From Pseudomonadota bacterium (GTDB lineage: Bacteria > Pseudomonadota > Alphaproteobacteria > Rhizobiales > Xanthobacteraceae), in assembly GCA_023386635.1 (NCBI GenBank), contig JAEWJH010000024.1, forward strand, positions 1-64,000: a DNA stretch of 64,000 nt. The letters are read 5' to 3'. Shown in pieces: positions 25,452 through 34,131 of the stretch. The notes under the pieces are model-generated. The model was given only the letters and a program-made list of their open reading frames with translations. It had not been told where the DNA came from and searched no databases. The position numbers were made by a program, and so were the translations under genes. Every line of letters begins with the position of its first letter. Within the stretch, counting starts at the first letter, position 1.

Positions 25452-26258
25452 TTATGCGTCGAGACGATCTTCGATATGCAGCGCGTGGAACAGATGCGCG
25501 ACGATCTCGCTGGCGCGCTGCGTGGCGACGCGGGCGATCGGATTGTCGCGATCGGGCAGGCCGACGTCGATCTCTTCGACGATGCGGCCGGGACCATCGC
25601 TCATGACGAGAATACGGTCCGACATCGCCACCGCTTCCGACAGATCATGGGTGATCAGCAGGGTGGTGAGGCCGGAGCCGACGATGGTTTCGGCAAAGCT
25701 CTTTTGCAGCACCAGCTTGGTCTGCGCATCGAGCGCGGAAAACGGCTCGTCGAGCAGCACCACATCGGGCTCGATCGCCAGTGTGCGCGCCAGCGCCGCG
25801 CGCTGCCGTTGGCCGCCGGAAATCTGGTAGGGATAGCGATCGGCGAATTCGGTAAGCCGGCAACGCTTCAGTTCGCGCAGGGCGCGCTCGCGCCGTTCGG
25901 CTGCGCTGAGATTGCGCGCCTCCAGGCCGAACTCGACATTGTGCAGCACGGTCCGCCACGGCAGCAGCAGGTCCTTCTGCAGCATGAAGCCGACGCTGGA
26001 ATTGGGGCCCGACACTTCGACGCCGTGCAGCGACACCCTGCCTTCGCTCGGCCGGTCGAGGCCGGCGACGAGATTGAGCAGCGTGCTCTTGCCGCAGCCG
26101 GACGGGCCGACGATCGACACGAACTCGCCCTGGTTGACGACAAAACTGAGATTGCGGACGGCCGTGAAGGGCGGTGCGCCGGGCGTGCGGTTCGGAAAAC
26201 GCCGCGCCACATCTTCCAGTTTGAGGACGTTGGAGGCTTCTGTCATCACAGCTTCCAT
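25452..26258 (-). CDS. NitT/TauT-type ABC transporter, ATP-binding protein
   Basis: This 268-aa protein has Walker A GPSGCGKST (about residues 52-60), signature SGGQRQR, Walker B VVLLDEPFSALDA and the His switch LLITHD. It is the first gene of the minus-strand operon and energises the permease at 22327. Its start faces the IclR gene at 26533 across 274 bases. Confidence 0.92.
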   Translation of the reverse strand: MEAVMTEASNVLKLEDVARRFPNRTPGAPPFTAVRNLSFVVNQGEFVSIVGPSGCGKSTLLNLVAGLDRPSEGRVSLHGVEVSGPNSSVGFMLQKDLLLPWRTVLHNVEFGLEARNLSAAERRERALRELKRCRLTEFADRYPYQISGGQRQRAALARTLAIEPDVVLLDEPFSALDAQTKLVLQKSFAETIVGSGLTTLLITHDLSEAVAMSDRILVMSDGPGRIVEEIDVGLPDRDNPIARVATQRASEIVAHLFHALHIEDRLDA

Positions 26259-26532
26259 CTCTCAAATCGTTCAAATATGAACGAAGAGTTCGTCGTATAG
26301 ACAGACTGGGGTAGTCCTCGGAAAGAGTCAACCCCGCCTGGCGCGCGAGGATTTAGCGGCGATCACATTTTCGGCGTTGCAGGCAAGGCTTGTGGCATCG
26401 CAGCAAAATCGATTTTGCGCTGCAGAGGCGCCGTCATCGGACGCGCCGGATAGCTGGGTGCTTGTCGAATTAAGTTTTGCATGATATACGGAGTTTTATT
26501 AGCCAAACAAATTCAGCTCAGGTCAATTTGGA
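26259..26532. promoter_or_regulatory. Divergent promoter region between the two catabolic operons
   Basis: This AT-richer spacer separates the minus-strand operon (start 26258) from the plus-strand IclR operon (start 26533). Near its right end the stretch TTTTGCATGATATACGGAGTTTTA (split here as TTTTGCATGATA and TACGGAGTTTTA) has paired TTTT words around a TATAC core and could hold a promoter and an IclR site. I could not define an operator with confidence. Confidence 0.4.
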
Positions 26533-27423
26533 ATGTCCAACGCGAACGGGATCGCCAACGGGATGGAAGACGCGGAAACCGCCCCTGGTCAGCCGCAAAC
26601 CCCCGAGTCCTCGGCGCGCGGTGCGGTGGACGAGCGTTATCTGGTGCCGGCGCTGATCCGCGGCCTGGAAATCCTGCAGACGCTTTCCGGCGAGCGGCGC
26701 AAATTCACGCTGACGGAAGTGGCGGCGTCGCTCGGGGTTACCCGTTCTTCGGCCTACCGGCTGCTCTATACCCTCGGTCATCTCGGTTTCGTCGACTACG
26801 ACGCCGATCAGAAAAGCTATTCGCTCGGGTCGCAGGTGCTGCGGCTCGGTTATGGCTATCTGGCGTCGCGGGACCTTGTCGAGGTGGCGATGCCGCACCT
26901 GATACGGTTGCGCGACCGAACCGGCTGGTCCGCGCATCTTGGCGAACTCCATGGCCGCGACGTGGTCTATCTGGCCCGGGTTGCGACCCGCCGCTCGATC
27001 GCCAGCACGGTGCATGTGGGCACGCGCCTGCCCGCGCGCACGACGACCATGGGACGTGTGCTGCTCTCCGGATTGCGCGACCACGATCTGCGCGAACTTT
27101 ATCGCGATGAAAGTTTCGAGGCGGGGAAAGCCGCCGGATCGCTGACGGAACTGGTCGAGCAGATCGGGCACGATCGCGCGCTCGGCGCCGTCGTGCAGAA
27201 TTCGGTTTATGAACCCGGCGTCGCCAGCGTCGCCGCGCCGATCCGCGATGTCACCAATCGCATCGTCGCCGCAGTCAATATTTCTATTGTCGCGCTGTTC
27301 ACCAACGATGCCGAGCTTAACGGCATGTTGAAAGACGAAGTGGTCGCGGCTGCGCAAGCGATTTCGCGCGATCTCGGCCGCCAGATCGAAACCGGAAACG
27401 CGCAAGCGTCACATGCCGGATAA
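26533..27423 (+). CDS. IclR-family transcriptional regulator
   Basis: This 296-aa protein has an acidic, disordered lead of about 40 residues, then the helix-turn-helix (FTLTEVAASLGVTRSSAYRLL, about residues 58-78) and an IclR effector domain (SAHLGELHGRDVVYLARV; TRLPARTTTMGRVLLSGL). Its placement as first gene of the plus-strand operon and divergent from the ABC operon suggests it controls both directions. Confidence 0.9.
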   Translation: MSNANGIANGMEDAETAPGQPQTPESSARGAVDERYLVPALIRGLEILQTLSGERRKFTLTEVAASLGVTRSSAYRLLYTLGHLGFVDYDADQKSYSLGSQVLRLGYGYLASRDLVEVAMPHLIRLRDRTGWSAHLGELHGRDVVYLARVATRRSIASTVHVGTRLPARTTTMGRVLLSGLRDHDLRELYRDESFEAGKAAGSLTELVEQIGHDRALGAVVQNSVYEPGVASVAAPIRDVTNRIVAAVNISIVALFTNDAELNGMLKDEVVAAAQAISRDLGRQIETGNAQASHAG

Positions 27424-27462
27424 ACAAACTCTATCTCAGATCAACCCGTAAGGAGATCAGCC

Positions 27463-27993
27463 ATGGACGATGTGACCCAACAGAAGCGCTCGTGGGACCG
27501 CCCGGCCGGCGCGTCTTTCGACGAATGGATGAAGACCCGCGTTGCTCGCGTAGCAGAGCGGACCTATGACTGGAATGCGCTCAAGTTCCAGGCCGACTAC
27601 GATCCGAAATATCGCCGCGCGCAGAAGCGCTTCATCGGCACCGGCGGCACCGGCGTCGCGACGGACAAGAACGTCATTCCGTCCGAGCACTTCACGCTGT
27701 CGAACATGATCCTTCCGGTCGGCGCGGAAGGCCCGATGCACCTGCATACCGACGCCGAGGAAGTGTTCTTCGTGCTGCGCGGCAAGGTCAAGTTCATGAC
27801 CGAGTTGAACGGCGAGCGTTTCGAGGCCGTGCTCGGTGAGCGCGACTGCATTTCGGTCCCGCCCGGCATGTACCGCGGCGAAATCAATGTCGGCGACGAA
27901 GAAGCGGTGATCATGGTGATGATCGGTTCGCCGAAGCCGGTGACGCCGACCTATCCGCCGGAGCATCCGCTGTCCAAGGTCAAGCGGAACTAA
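27463..27993 (+). CDS. Cupin-domain protein
   Basis: This 176-aa protein starts after AAGGAG and has a single cupin barrel with a complete metal site, MHLHTDAEEVFFVLRGKVKF (two His and a Glu, about residues 92-112), and the second motif GDEEAVIMVMIG region. Single-domain cupins in catabolic operons may be dioxygenases, isomerases or lyases; nothing here decides which. The long N-terminal helix region (residues 1-70) is unusual for a minimal cupin. Confidence 0.85.
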   Translation: MDDVTQQKRSWDRPAGASFDEWMKTRVARVAERTYDWNALKFQADYDPKYRRAQKRFIGTGGTGVATDKNVIPSEHFTLSNMILPVGAEGPMHLHTDAEEVFFVLRGKVKFMTELNGERFEAVLGERDCISVPPGMYRGEINVGDEEAVIMVMIGSPKPVTPTYPPEHPLSKVKRN

Positions 27994-28008
27994 CGGCTGG
28001 CGCCAGAC

Positions 28009-28032
28009 GGGCCGCGTTTGCCGACGCGGCCC
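28009..28032. other. Stem-loop between cupin and VOC genes
   Basis: GGGCCGCG (28009-28016) pairs with CGCGGCCC (28025-28032) around an 8-base loop. There is no T-run, so it is more likely an attenuating or mRNA-stabilising hairpin than a full terminator in the 122-base gap. Confidence 0.45.
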
Positions 28033-28115
28033 TCGCCTCATAAATCCGGATTGTAATCGGCTTATAGATCGACGGCGGTCCTTGCAACGAGACCGCCCTG
28101 CAGGGAGGGTGCGAG

Positions 28116-29066
28116 ATGGCACTGAAGGGAATCGATGCCGTCGTGTTCGGCGTCGCCGATATGGCGGAAGCCAAGCGGTTTCTCGATGACTGGGGCGTCA
28201 CCGAAGTTTCGGTGAGCGGCGACAAGCTGGTCTATCGCACCCGCGATAATGCGCAAGTCATCGTCCGTCCGCGCGATGCGAAGGATTTGCCCCCGGCGAT
28301 CGAGGATCGCAACACGGTGCGCGAAGTCATCTGGGGTGCTGCAAACGAAAAAGAGCTGGAAGAGACGCTGAGCCGCATCCGTGGCCTTCAGGGTTTCAAC
28401 ATCGGTGCTGACGGGTTGCCGCGCATTACCGATCCGAACGGCCTGAGCCTCGCGTTCCGCGTCAGCCAGCGCACGCCGATCGTCGTCAAGCCGACGCTGC
28501 CGAACGCGCCCGGAACACATCAGCGCATCAACCAGCGATCCCCGGTGCATGAACGCGCTTATCCGATCAATATCGGTCACGTCGTGCTGTTCGCCGCGGA
28601 TTTCCAGGCGATGCGCGCGTTCTATACCGAGACGCTCGGCTTCCACATCAGCGACGAATATCCCGGCCACGGTGTGTTCACGCGCTGCCAGAAGGTCGGC
28701 GACCACCACAACCTGTTCATGCTCAATCGCCCCGGCAAGCCCGGCGTGAACCACGTCGCGTTCACCGTCACCGATATTCACGAACTGATCGGTGGCGGCA
28801 TCGCCATGGCGAAGAAGGGCTGGAAAACGGAAATCGGCCCCGGCCGGCATCCGATCTCGTCGGCTTATTTCTGGTACTTCGAAAATCCGCTGGCACCGCC
28901 GCTCGAATATTATGCGGATGAGGACTATTGCACGGAAGACTGGAAGCCGAGCACATTCGAGCGCAAGCCCGAACTGTTCGCGGAATGGGCGATTGCCGGC
29001 GGCATCGACGGCAAGACGCGCCGCCAGTCGCCGCTCGAGGACAAAAGCGGCCGCGGTCACGCCTGA
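28116..29066 (+). CDS. Two-domain VOC protein, type I extradiol dioxygenase-like
   Basis: This 316-aa protein has two VOC domains in tandem (about residues 5-125 and 148-285), the arrangement of type I extradiol ring-cleavage dioxygenases. The second, catalytic module keeps the Fe ligands: His in NIGHVVLFAADF, His in PGVNHVAFTVTDI and Glu in PLEYYADEDY. It would open a catechol-type ring made by the monooxygenases nearby. It is preceded by a good ribosome site (GGGAGG) and followed after 26 bases by an unknown gene. Confidence 0.88.
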   Translation: MALKGIDAVVFGVADMAEAKRFLDDWGVTEVSVSGDKLVYRTRDNAQVIVRPRDAKDLPPAIEDRNTVREVIWGAANEKELEETLSRIRGLQGFNIGADGLPRITDPNGLSLAFRVSQRTPIVVKPTLPNAPGTHQRINQRSPVHERAYPINIGHVVLFAADFQAMRAFYTETLGFHISDEYPGHGVFTRCQKVGDHHNLFMLNRPGKPGVNHVAFTVTDIHELIGGGIAMAKKGWKTEIGPGRHPISSAYFWYFENPLAPPLEYYADEDYCTEDWKPSTFERKPELFAEWAIAGGIDGKTRRQSPLEDKSGRGHA

Positions 29067-29092
29067 TCGCGGCTTCAACATCCGGGAACGCC

Positions 29093-29458
29093 ATGCAGCC
29101 CGACATCCGACGCATCATCGCCGTCGATGCCCACCGACGCCGCTCCGGACGTTGTCCGGTGATGGTCTATTCGCTCGGCACCGGTGAATCGTTCGAGATC
29201 GCGCCGACCGCCGATGGTTTCGTCGATCTCGCGTCCGGTCTCACCGTGCGTGTGGCGGACAGCCAGATTCTGCTCCCTGAAACGCGCGATGTCATCGACA
29301 TTCATATGAATGGCGATGTGACATTCGATGGCTTCGATCATGCGAGCCGTGAATCGTTTTCCGGGCGGGCTGGCGGCGGAGCGTCGGTGACGCTCTACGA
29401 TGCCGGGCGGGTCAATTATTTCCAGTATGCGGTCGTCGCTGAGGGCGGCCACCTGTAA
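29093..29458 (+). CDS. Conserved-looking protein of unknown function (121 aa)
   Basis: ATG at 29093, 26 bases after the dioxygenase stop, gives MQPDIRRIIAVDAHRRRSGR to VAEGGHL. An upstream ATG in the same frame lies inside the dioxygenase and is rejected. The protein is beta-rich with no membrane segment, no Cys, and a C-terminal stretch NYFQYAVVAEGG. I do not recognise a family. Position between the ring-cleavage enzyme and an SDR (12 bases downstream) implies a role in the same pathway. Confidence 0.75.
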   Translation: MQPDIRRIIAVDAHRRRSGRCPVMVYSLGTGESFEIAPTADGFVDLASGLTVRVADSQILLPETRDVIDIHMNGDVTFDGFDHASRESFSGRAGGGASVTLYDAGRVNYFQYAVVAEGGHL

Positions 29459-29470
29459 GGAATAGAGAAG

Positions 29471-30220
29471 ATGGCGGGGCGGTTTGCGGGAAAACGGATC
29501 GTCATCACCGGCTCCGGCCGGGGATTGGGCTTTGCATTCGCCGAGCGCGTGGCGCGCGAGGGCGCGAGCGTCGTCATCGCCGAGATTGATGCGGCGCTGG
29601 GCGGTGAGGCGGCGCGCAAGCTCATAGCGCAAGGCCTCAGCGCGACCTTCATTGAAACGGATATTTCGTCCGAGGCCTCGATGCAGGCTCTGTCGAAGCA
29701 GCTGGCTGACGGTGGCGCCGTGCACGGCGTTGTCGCCAATGCCGGCTGGGCCAACAATGTCGGTGGCAAGACGTTCGACGAGATCACGCCCGATGTCTGG
29801 GACAAGATGATGGCGATCAATGTGCGCGGCACCTGGCTCACGGTGCGCGCGCTCGTGCCGCTGATGCAGGCCGGAGGCTCGATCGTCACAGTGTCGTCCG
29901 ATACGATCTATTGGGGGCCGCCGCGGCTGTTGCACTATGTCACCAGCAAGTCCGCGATCGTCGGCATGACGCGCTCGCTGGCGCGCGAACTCGGCGACCG
30001 CAACATCCGCGTCAATTGCCTGCTTCCCGGTCTGACCTACGGCGAGGCGACCAAGGATATTCCGGCGCAGCGCTGGAATGATTACGCGGAGCGGCAGATC
30101 CTCAAACGGCGGGCCGAGTCCGACGACATCGATGGTGTCGTCGCATTCCTGCTGTCCGACGATTCAAAATTCATGACTGGCCAGACGCTCGCCGTGGACG
30201 GCGGCTTCTCGCTGCATTGA
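29471..30220 (+). CDS. SDR-family oxidoreductase
   Basis: This 249-aa classical short-chain dehydrogenase has TGSGRGLGFAFAERV at residues 12-26, the NAG segment (VANAGWANN), catalytic Ser in TVSSDTIY and the catalytic YVTSK. It probably oxidises or reduces a pathway alcohol or ketone with NAD(P). The order VOC, unknown, SDR, monooxygenase is tight (12 and 28 bases). Confidence 0.92.
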   Translation: MAGRFAGKRIVITGSGRGLGFAFAERVAREGASVVIAEIDAALGGEAARKLIAQGLSATFIETDISSEASMQALSKQLADGGAVHGVVANAGWANNVGGKTFDEITPDVWDKMMAINVRGTWLTVRALVPLMQAGGSIVTVSSDTIYWGPPRLLHYVTSKSAIVGMTRSLARELGDRNIRVNCLLPGLTYGEATKDIPAQRWNDYAERQILKRRAESDDIDGVVAFLLSDDSKFMTGQTLAVDGGFSLH

Positions 30221-30248
30221 TCACACAACTCAACGGCGGATTGGTATC

Positions 30249-31379
30249 ATGGCGGGATTGAAAATCGGCATCAATGGTGGCGGCGTCGGCGGCATGGCGG
30301 CGGCGATTGCGTTGCGCCAGTCCGGACACGATGTCACGGTGTTCGAGCAGGCGTCGTCTTTTCAGCGGGTCGGCGCGGATATCAATCTGACGCCGAATTC
30401 GGTGCGCGCGCTCGACGGGCTCGGTATCGTTCCGGCGTTGAAGCACACCGCGGCGCGGCCGACGCACCGCATCAGCCGGACCTGGGACACCGGCGAGGAA
30501 ACCTCGCGTCTCGAAATGGCCGACGCTGCCGAGCGCAACTACGGCGCGCCGCAGCTCACGATCCATCGCGCCGATCTGCTCAATGCGCTGCGGGATCAGC
30601 TTCCGGCCGAGGTGATCAGGCTCGGGACAAAAGTCACCGGCGTCACGCCGGGCGCCGACAATGCGGTGGTGACATTCTCCGACGGCAGCACGCAGACGTT
30701 CGACGTCGTGATCGGCGCCGACGGCATCCACTCGCCAACGCGCACCGCGCTGTTTGGACCGGAGCACCCGACGTTCTCCGGTCTCGTGTCGTATCGCAGC
30801 GTCGTCGATCGCAACAAGCTGTCGATTCCGAATCTCGATGCTTTCACCAAATGGTGGGGTCCGACGCCGGACCTGCAGATCGTCACGTTCCCATTGAACC
30901 GCGGCAGCGAGACCTTCGTGTTCGCCACCACATCGCAGCCCGACTGGACCGCGGAATCCTGGACCATGCCCGGCGACGTGGACGAACTGCGTCACGCCTA
31001 TCGCAATTTCCATCCGGAGGCGCGGGCGCTGCTCGATGCCTGCACGGAGACCATGAAGTCGGCGCTCTATGTGCGCGATCCGCTGCCGCATTGGTCGGTC
31101 GGTCACGTCACCTTGCTCGGCGATGCCTGTCATCCGATGACGCCGTTCATGGCGCAGGGTGCGGCGATGGCGATCGAGGATGCGGTGCTGCTTGGCCGTT
31201 CGCTCAAGGGCGTCGAGAAGACCAATGTGCCGGCGGCGCTGAAGCGCTATGAAGAAGCACGCAAAGGCCGCACCGCGCGGGTGCAGGTCGACTCGCGCAG
31301 CAATGAATGGCTGAAGCAGGGCGGCACGGCCGACTGGGTCTACGGCTACGATTCCTGGGCGGTGCCGCTGCCGGCCTGA
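30249..31379 (+). CDS. Class A FAD monooxygenase, NicC/salicylate hydroxylase-like
   Basis: This 376-aa protein has GGGVGGMAAAIALRQSGHDV (about residues 9-28), DG motif VIGADGIHSPTRTALFG (about 155-171) and GD motif LLGDACHPMTPFMAQGAAMA (about 293-312). The overall layout, including YGAPQLTIHRADL and the C-terminal ADWVYGYD, closely follows 6-hydroxynicotinate 3-monooxygenase (NicC) as I remember it, and also salicylate 1-hydroxylase. Decarboxylative hydroxylation of a hydroxylated (hetero)aromatic acid is the best guess, which would fit the two molybdenum hydroxylases nearby. Confidence 0.9.
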   Translation: MAGLKIGINGGGVGGMAAAIALRQSGHDVTVFEQASSFQRVGADINLTPNSVRALDGLGIVPALKHTAARPTHRISRTWDTGEETSRLEMADAAERNYGAPQLTIHRADLLNALRDQLPAEVIRLGTKVTGVTPGADNAVVTFSDGSTQTFDVVIGADGIHSPTRTALFGPEHPTFSGLVSYRSVVDRNKLSIPNLDAFTKWWGPTPDLQIVTFPLNRGSETFVFATTSQPDWTAESWTMPGDVDELRHAYRNFHPEARALLDACTETMKSALYVRDPLPHWSVGHVTLLGDACHPMTPFMAQGAAMAIEDAVLLGRSLKGVEKTNVPAALKRYEEARKGRTARVQVDSRSNEWLKQGGTADWVYGYDSWAVPLPA

Positions 31380-31598
31380 TCACTCCGCCAGCGCATAGCG
31401 CTGGCGCAACTCGTCGCAGATCGCCTCGAGTTTCGGCTCATAAGCCGCGACCACATCCTCGCTGCCGTTCATCTCGGCGGACCAGTCGCCGCCGCGCGGA
31501 TGCAGGGCGATGTAGTGCGCGGGAACGTCACCGAGCCGTTCTGCGATCATTGCGGCGAGGGCGGTGGCGGATTTGTGTTCGCGGGTGTCGGGTGTCAT
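31380..31598 (-). CDS. Small hypothetical protein (72 aa)
   Basis: This frame starts MTPDTREHKSATALAAMIAE and ends ELRQRYALAE, directly abutting the stop of the convergent monooxygenase. It is predicted soluble and mostly helical, with a central AHYIALHPRGGDWSAEM stretch. I do not recognise the family; composition and codon use look coding. Confidence 0.6.
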   Translation of the reverse strand: MTPDTREHKSATALAAMIAERLGDVPAHYIALHPRGGDWSAEMNGSEDVVAAYEPKLEAICDELRQRYALAE

Positions 31599-31680
31599 CG
31601 GCTGATCAAGCCGCCGCGCGGCAAAAGGTTCCCGAACCGGCGCGCCCGTGCTAGACGCAACATTGCGTCACGCGACGCCC

Positions 31681-31757
31681 GCGCCGGTAGCTCAGCTGGA
31701 TAGAGCACCAGACTTCGAATCTGGGGGTCAGGGGTTCGAATCCCTTCCGGCGCGCCA
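31681..31757 (+). tRNA. tRNA-Arg (anticodon TCG)
   Basis: A full cloverleaf is visible: acceptor stem GCGCCGG/CCGGCGC, D arm GCTC-AGCTGGATA-GAGC, anticodon arm CCAGA-CTTCGAA-TCTGG with anticodon TCG, five-base variable loop, T arm with TTCGAAT, discriminator G and an encoded CCA. It would read CGA arginine codons. Downstream lies 1.4 kb without clear genes, a common position for remnants of integrated elements. Confidence 0.96.
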
Positions 31758-32229
31758 GCTGAATCAATGGCTTATCTGCCGTATTTTAGCTTTCTGCTTA
31801 CTTGTATATGGGGGAAGTAAGCAAATAGTAAGTGTAGGCGCGCGTTGGCTGACGCGTGGACTCCTTATTTTAAAGCTTATATTTACTCTGCCGCATTCGC
31901 GGTGCTTCGCCGGCCCTCGTTGACATTCGTGCCCGACCACTCCCGATGACGTGCTCGAAGAGCAGCCCTCTGAAGCGGAACTGTGCGATGGCTTGAAGGC
32001 GAACCTCTTGGCATTGCTGCCGCCGCAGAAGGGCCGCGCGCTGACTACCCAAGCATTGGGGTTGCTGTTCCGAGCCTGGGTAACGAAGGTCGAGGGTGGT
32101 CTGACGTTTCGACGCGCGGGTCGGAGCACTGCCACTAATGTGACGAAGTATGCGGTCACCCCAGCCCGGACGCTGTAGCCGGCTGCACATATTATGTCGG
32201 GCGCGTCAAAGGCGCTGAAATATGCCCTG

Positions 32230-32256
32230 CCGGAGGTGCCAATTTGATACCTCCGG
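32230..32256. other. Hairpin 1 of a covarying pair
   Basis: CCGGAGGT (32230-32237) pairs perfectly with ACCTCCGG (32249-32256) across an 11-base loop and is followed by TAGT. The same stem with one compensatory pair change is found at 32451-32478. Confidence 0.55.
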
Positions 32257-32450
32257 TAGTTTAAGTATCTGTTCTTAAATAATTTTTCTTCATCGTCCGG
32301 AGATAATAGGCAAGATCTAGGTTCAGGAGCGAAATTTCGCAGAGATTGCTATTGGCCGGTCAGGCTGCGAAACCTCGCGACTAACCAGAGATTCGATCAT
32401 CTAGCTCCAGGCAGGCAGATTAACTCATTGAATTAATATAGTTTTTTCGC

Positions 32451-32478
32451 CCGGAGATAGGTTATTGGGCATCTCCGG
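32451..32478. other. Hairpin 2 of a covarying pair
   Basis: CCGGAGAT (32451-32458) pairs with ATCTCCGG (32471-32478) across a 12-base loop and is followed by TAGC. Compared with hairpin 1 a G-C pair is replaced by an A-T pair. A lone half (CCGGAGAT) also occurs at 32297-32304. Confidence 0.55.
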
Positions 32479-33147
32479 TAGCGACGAGCGAGCTTGCCCG
32501 TCTACTACTGCTGGAGCGGGGGCTCCCCGCCCCTGGTCGCGGGTCCCTCCTAAGCCCACACCCACCACTGGGGGCATCCGCCGCCCCCGAAATGTCGCAG
32601 CGTTTAATCGCGTTTCCTCACTCTTGATCGCTCCATCGGGGCCTTGGACCGGTGGTCGAACGTGCTTGCCACAAAAGGTGGAGATGGTGTCGCGCCCCTT
32701 TCATTTTCTCAACGTGAGGTTCTAATTCCTTCTGGATTCAATTGCGGGTCGTGGCAGAATGGGTCTTCTAAGCGAGGGGCACAGTAAGAAAGATGGGGGG
32801 CACGAATCCTTCCACCGGGCATGAAACGTTCATTGATTTCGGTATCCCGAATATTTTTGTCCGATCGATTTTAAATCCTGCCAAGACCGGCCACACGACT
32901 GGTCAAGTGATCCGCCATGCTGGGCGAAGTTATGCGCTCTTGCGTTTGAAAAGCGGCGAGGATGATTAATACGCGCAGTTCCAAATAAGCGCATAAGAAT
33001 GTGCGCCGAGAATATGAGTGCCTGAACGTGCTGAGTGCTCCAAGTTGTTGCGTAAATTGCAACAAGTTTGATTAAACGGCCTCATTCTAACACTGTTGGA
33101 ACCGCTATGATCCACATGAACATCACGCCGATCTCGAAGAAAAACGC

Positions 33148-34095
33148 ATGCGACTGCCGACGACGTCTGTATCTCCTATCGCAATAAGACCGCTGATCGT
33201 CCCCGCCGTCTTTGCTGTGATGGTTCTGACGTTTTGGTCGCTTGACACGCGCTATCTGTCCTCGGCCAACATCATCAACATCATGAATCAGGTTTCCATC
33301 ATGATGGTGGTGACCGTCGCGGCGAGTCTGGTGATCTTCACCGGCGGGTTCGACTTATCCGCCGGTGCCGTGGTTGCGCTGAGCGGCGTGGCCGCGTCGC
33401 TGACCATCGAGCACACCGACAGCGTGGCGATCGCGCTGCTGGCCGGGGTCGCGACGGGAATGCTGGTCGGCGCGGCCAATGGCTTTTTCGTCGGCTATTG
33501 CGGCGTATCGCCGTTGATCGTCACGCTCGGCGCGTTGAACATCGCGCGCGGTCTCGCGCTGCTCCTCGCGGGTGGCAGCGCGATGTATAATTTCCCGACC
33601 TGGTTCACGGATCTCGGAACTTCGCGCGTATTCGGCATTCCGCTCCTGTTCGTCGTCGCGCTCGTCGTCTTTGTCGTCTTTGCTTTCATCCTGCGGTTTA
33701 CGTCGTTCGGGGTCAGTCTCTACGCCTCGGGCGGCAATGCCCAGGCCGCGGAGCTTTCCGGCATCAACGTCAAGCTGATCCGCTTCATCACTTACGCGCT
33801 CGCCGGTGCCGTGACCGCCATCGCCGGGCTCATGCTCTGTGCTCGGACCGGTGGCGGCGAGCCGACCGCGGGCTTCCTTTACGAACTCGAAGCCATCGCG
33901 GCGGTAGTTCTCGGCGGTGCGTCGCTCGCTGGCGGCGAGGGCCGTCTCTGGCGCTCGATGGTCGGCATCCTGCTGCTGACCGCGCTCGGAAACGGTCTGA
34001 ACATCGTTGGCGTGCACCCGCATTGGAAAGGCGTGGCGATCGGCGGAATCCTCGTTTTGGCCGCGTCGCTCGAAGCTCTTCGCAGACGTAAATAA
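33148..34095 (+). CDS. Ribose-type ABC transporter, permease (RbsC family)
   Basis: This 315-aa protein has 8-10 hydrophobic segments and the family features GGFDLSAGAVVALSGVAA and GGASLAGGEGRLWRSMVGILLL. RbsC-type permeases import sugars, nucleosides or autoinducer-like furanones, normally as homodimers. The start ATG is preceded by only a weak ribosome site. It is followed by a binding protein and a double ATPase, making a complete importer that continues into oxidation genes. Confidence 0.9.
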   Translation: MRLPTTSVSPIAIRPLIVPAVFAVMVLTFWSLDTRYLSSANIINIMNQVSIMMVVTVAASLVIFTGGFDLSAGAVVALSGVAASLTIEHTDSVAIALLAGVATGMLVGAANGFFVGYCGVSPLIVTLGALNIARGLALLLAGGSAMYNFPTWFTDLGTSRVFGIPLLFVVALVVFVVFAFILRFTSFGVSLYASGGNAQAAELSGINVKLIRFITYALAGAVTAIAGLMLCARTGGGEPTAGFLYELEAIAAVVLGGASLAGGEGRLWRSMVGILLLTALGNGLNIVGVHPHWKGVAIGGILVLAASLEALRRRK

Positions 34096-34131
34096 CGACA
34101 ACAATCACAATACGCAGATAGGGAGAAACTC

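Larger units (their letters stand above)
31758..33147. other. Gene-poor 1.4-kb region downstream of tRNA-Arg
   Basis: No frame here has convincing coding character. A plus-strand frame (31951-32178) and its minus-strand mirror frames were considered and not accepted. The region is AT-richer than its surroundings around 32260-32330 and 32860-33110. It contains two hairpins with related stems (32230-32256 and 32451-32478). No repeat of the tRNA 3' end was found by eye, so an integrated element boundary is not proven. Confidence 0.6.

Noticed and set aside
31951..32178. 75-aa plus-strand ORF and minus-strand mirror ORFs after the tRNA
   Set aside because: No family resemblance, no convincing ribosome site and open frames on both strands, so coding status is unsupported.
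31755..33147. Integrated element with attL/attR at tRNA-Arg
   Set aside because: No integrase gene and no visible direct repeat of the tRNA end within the window.
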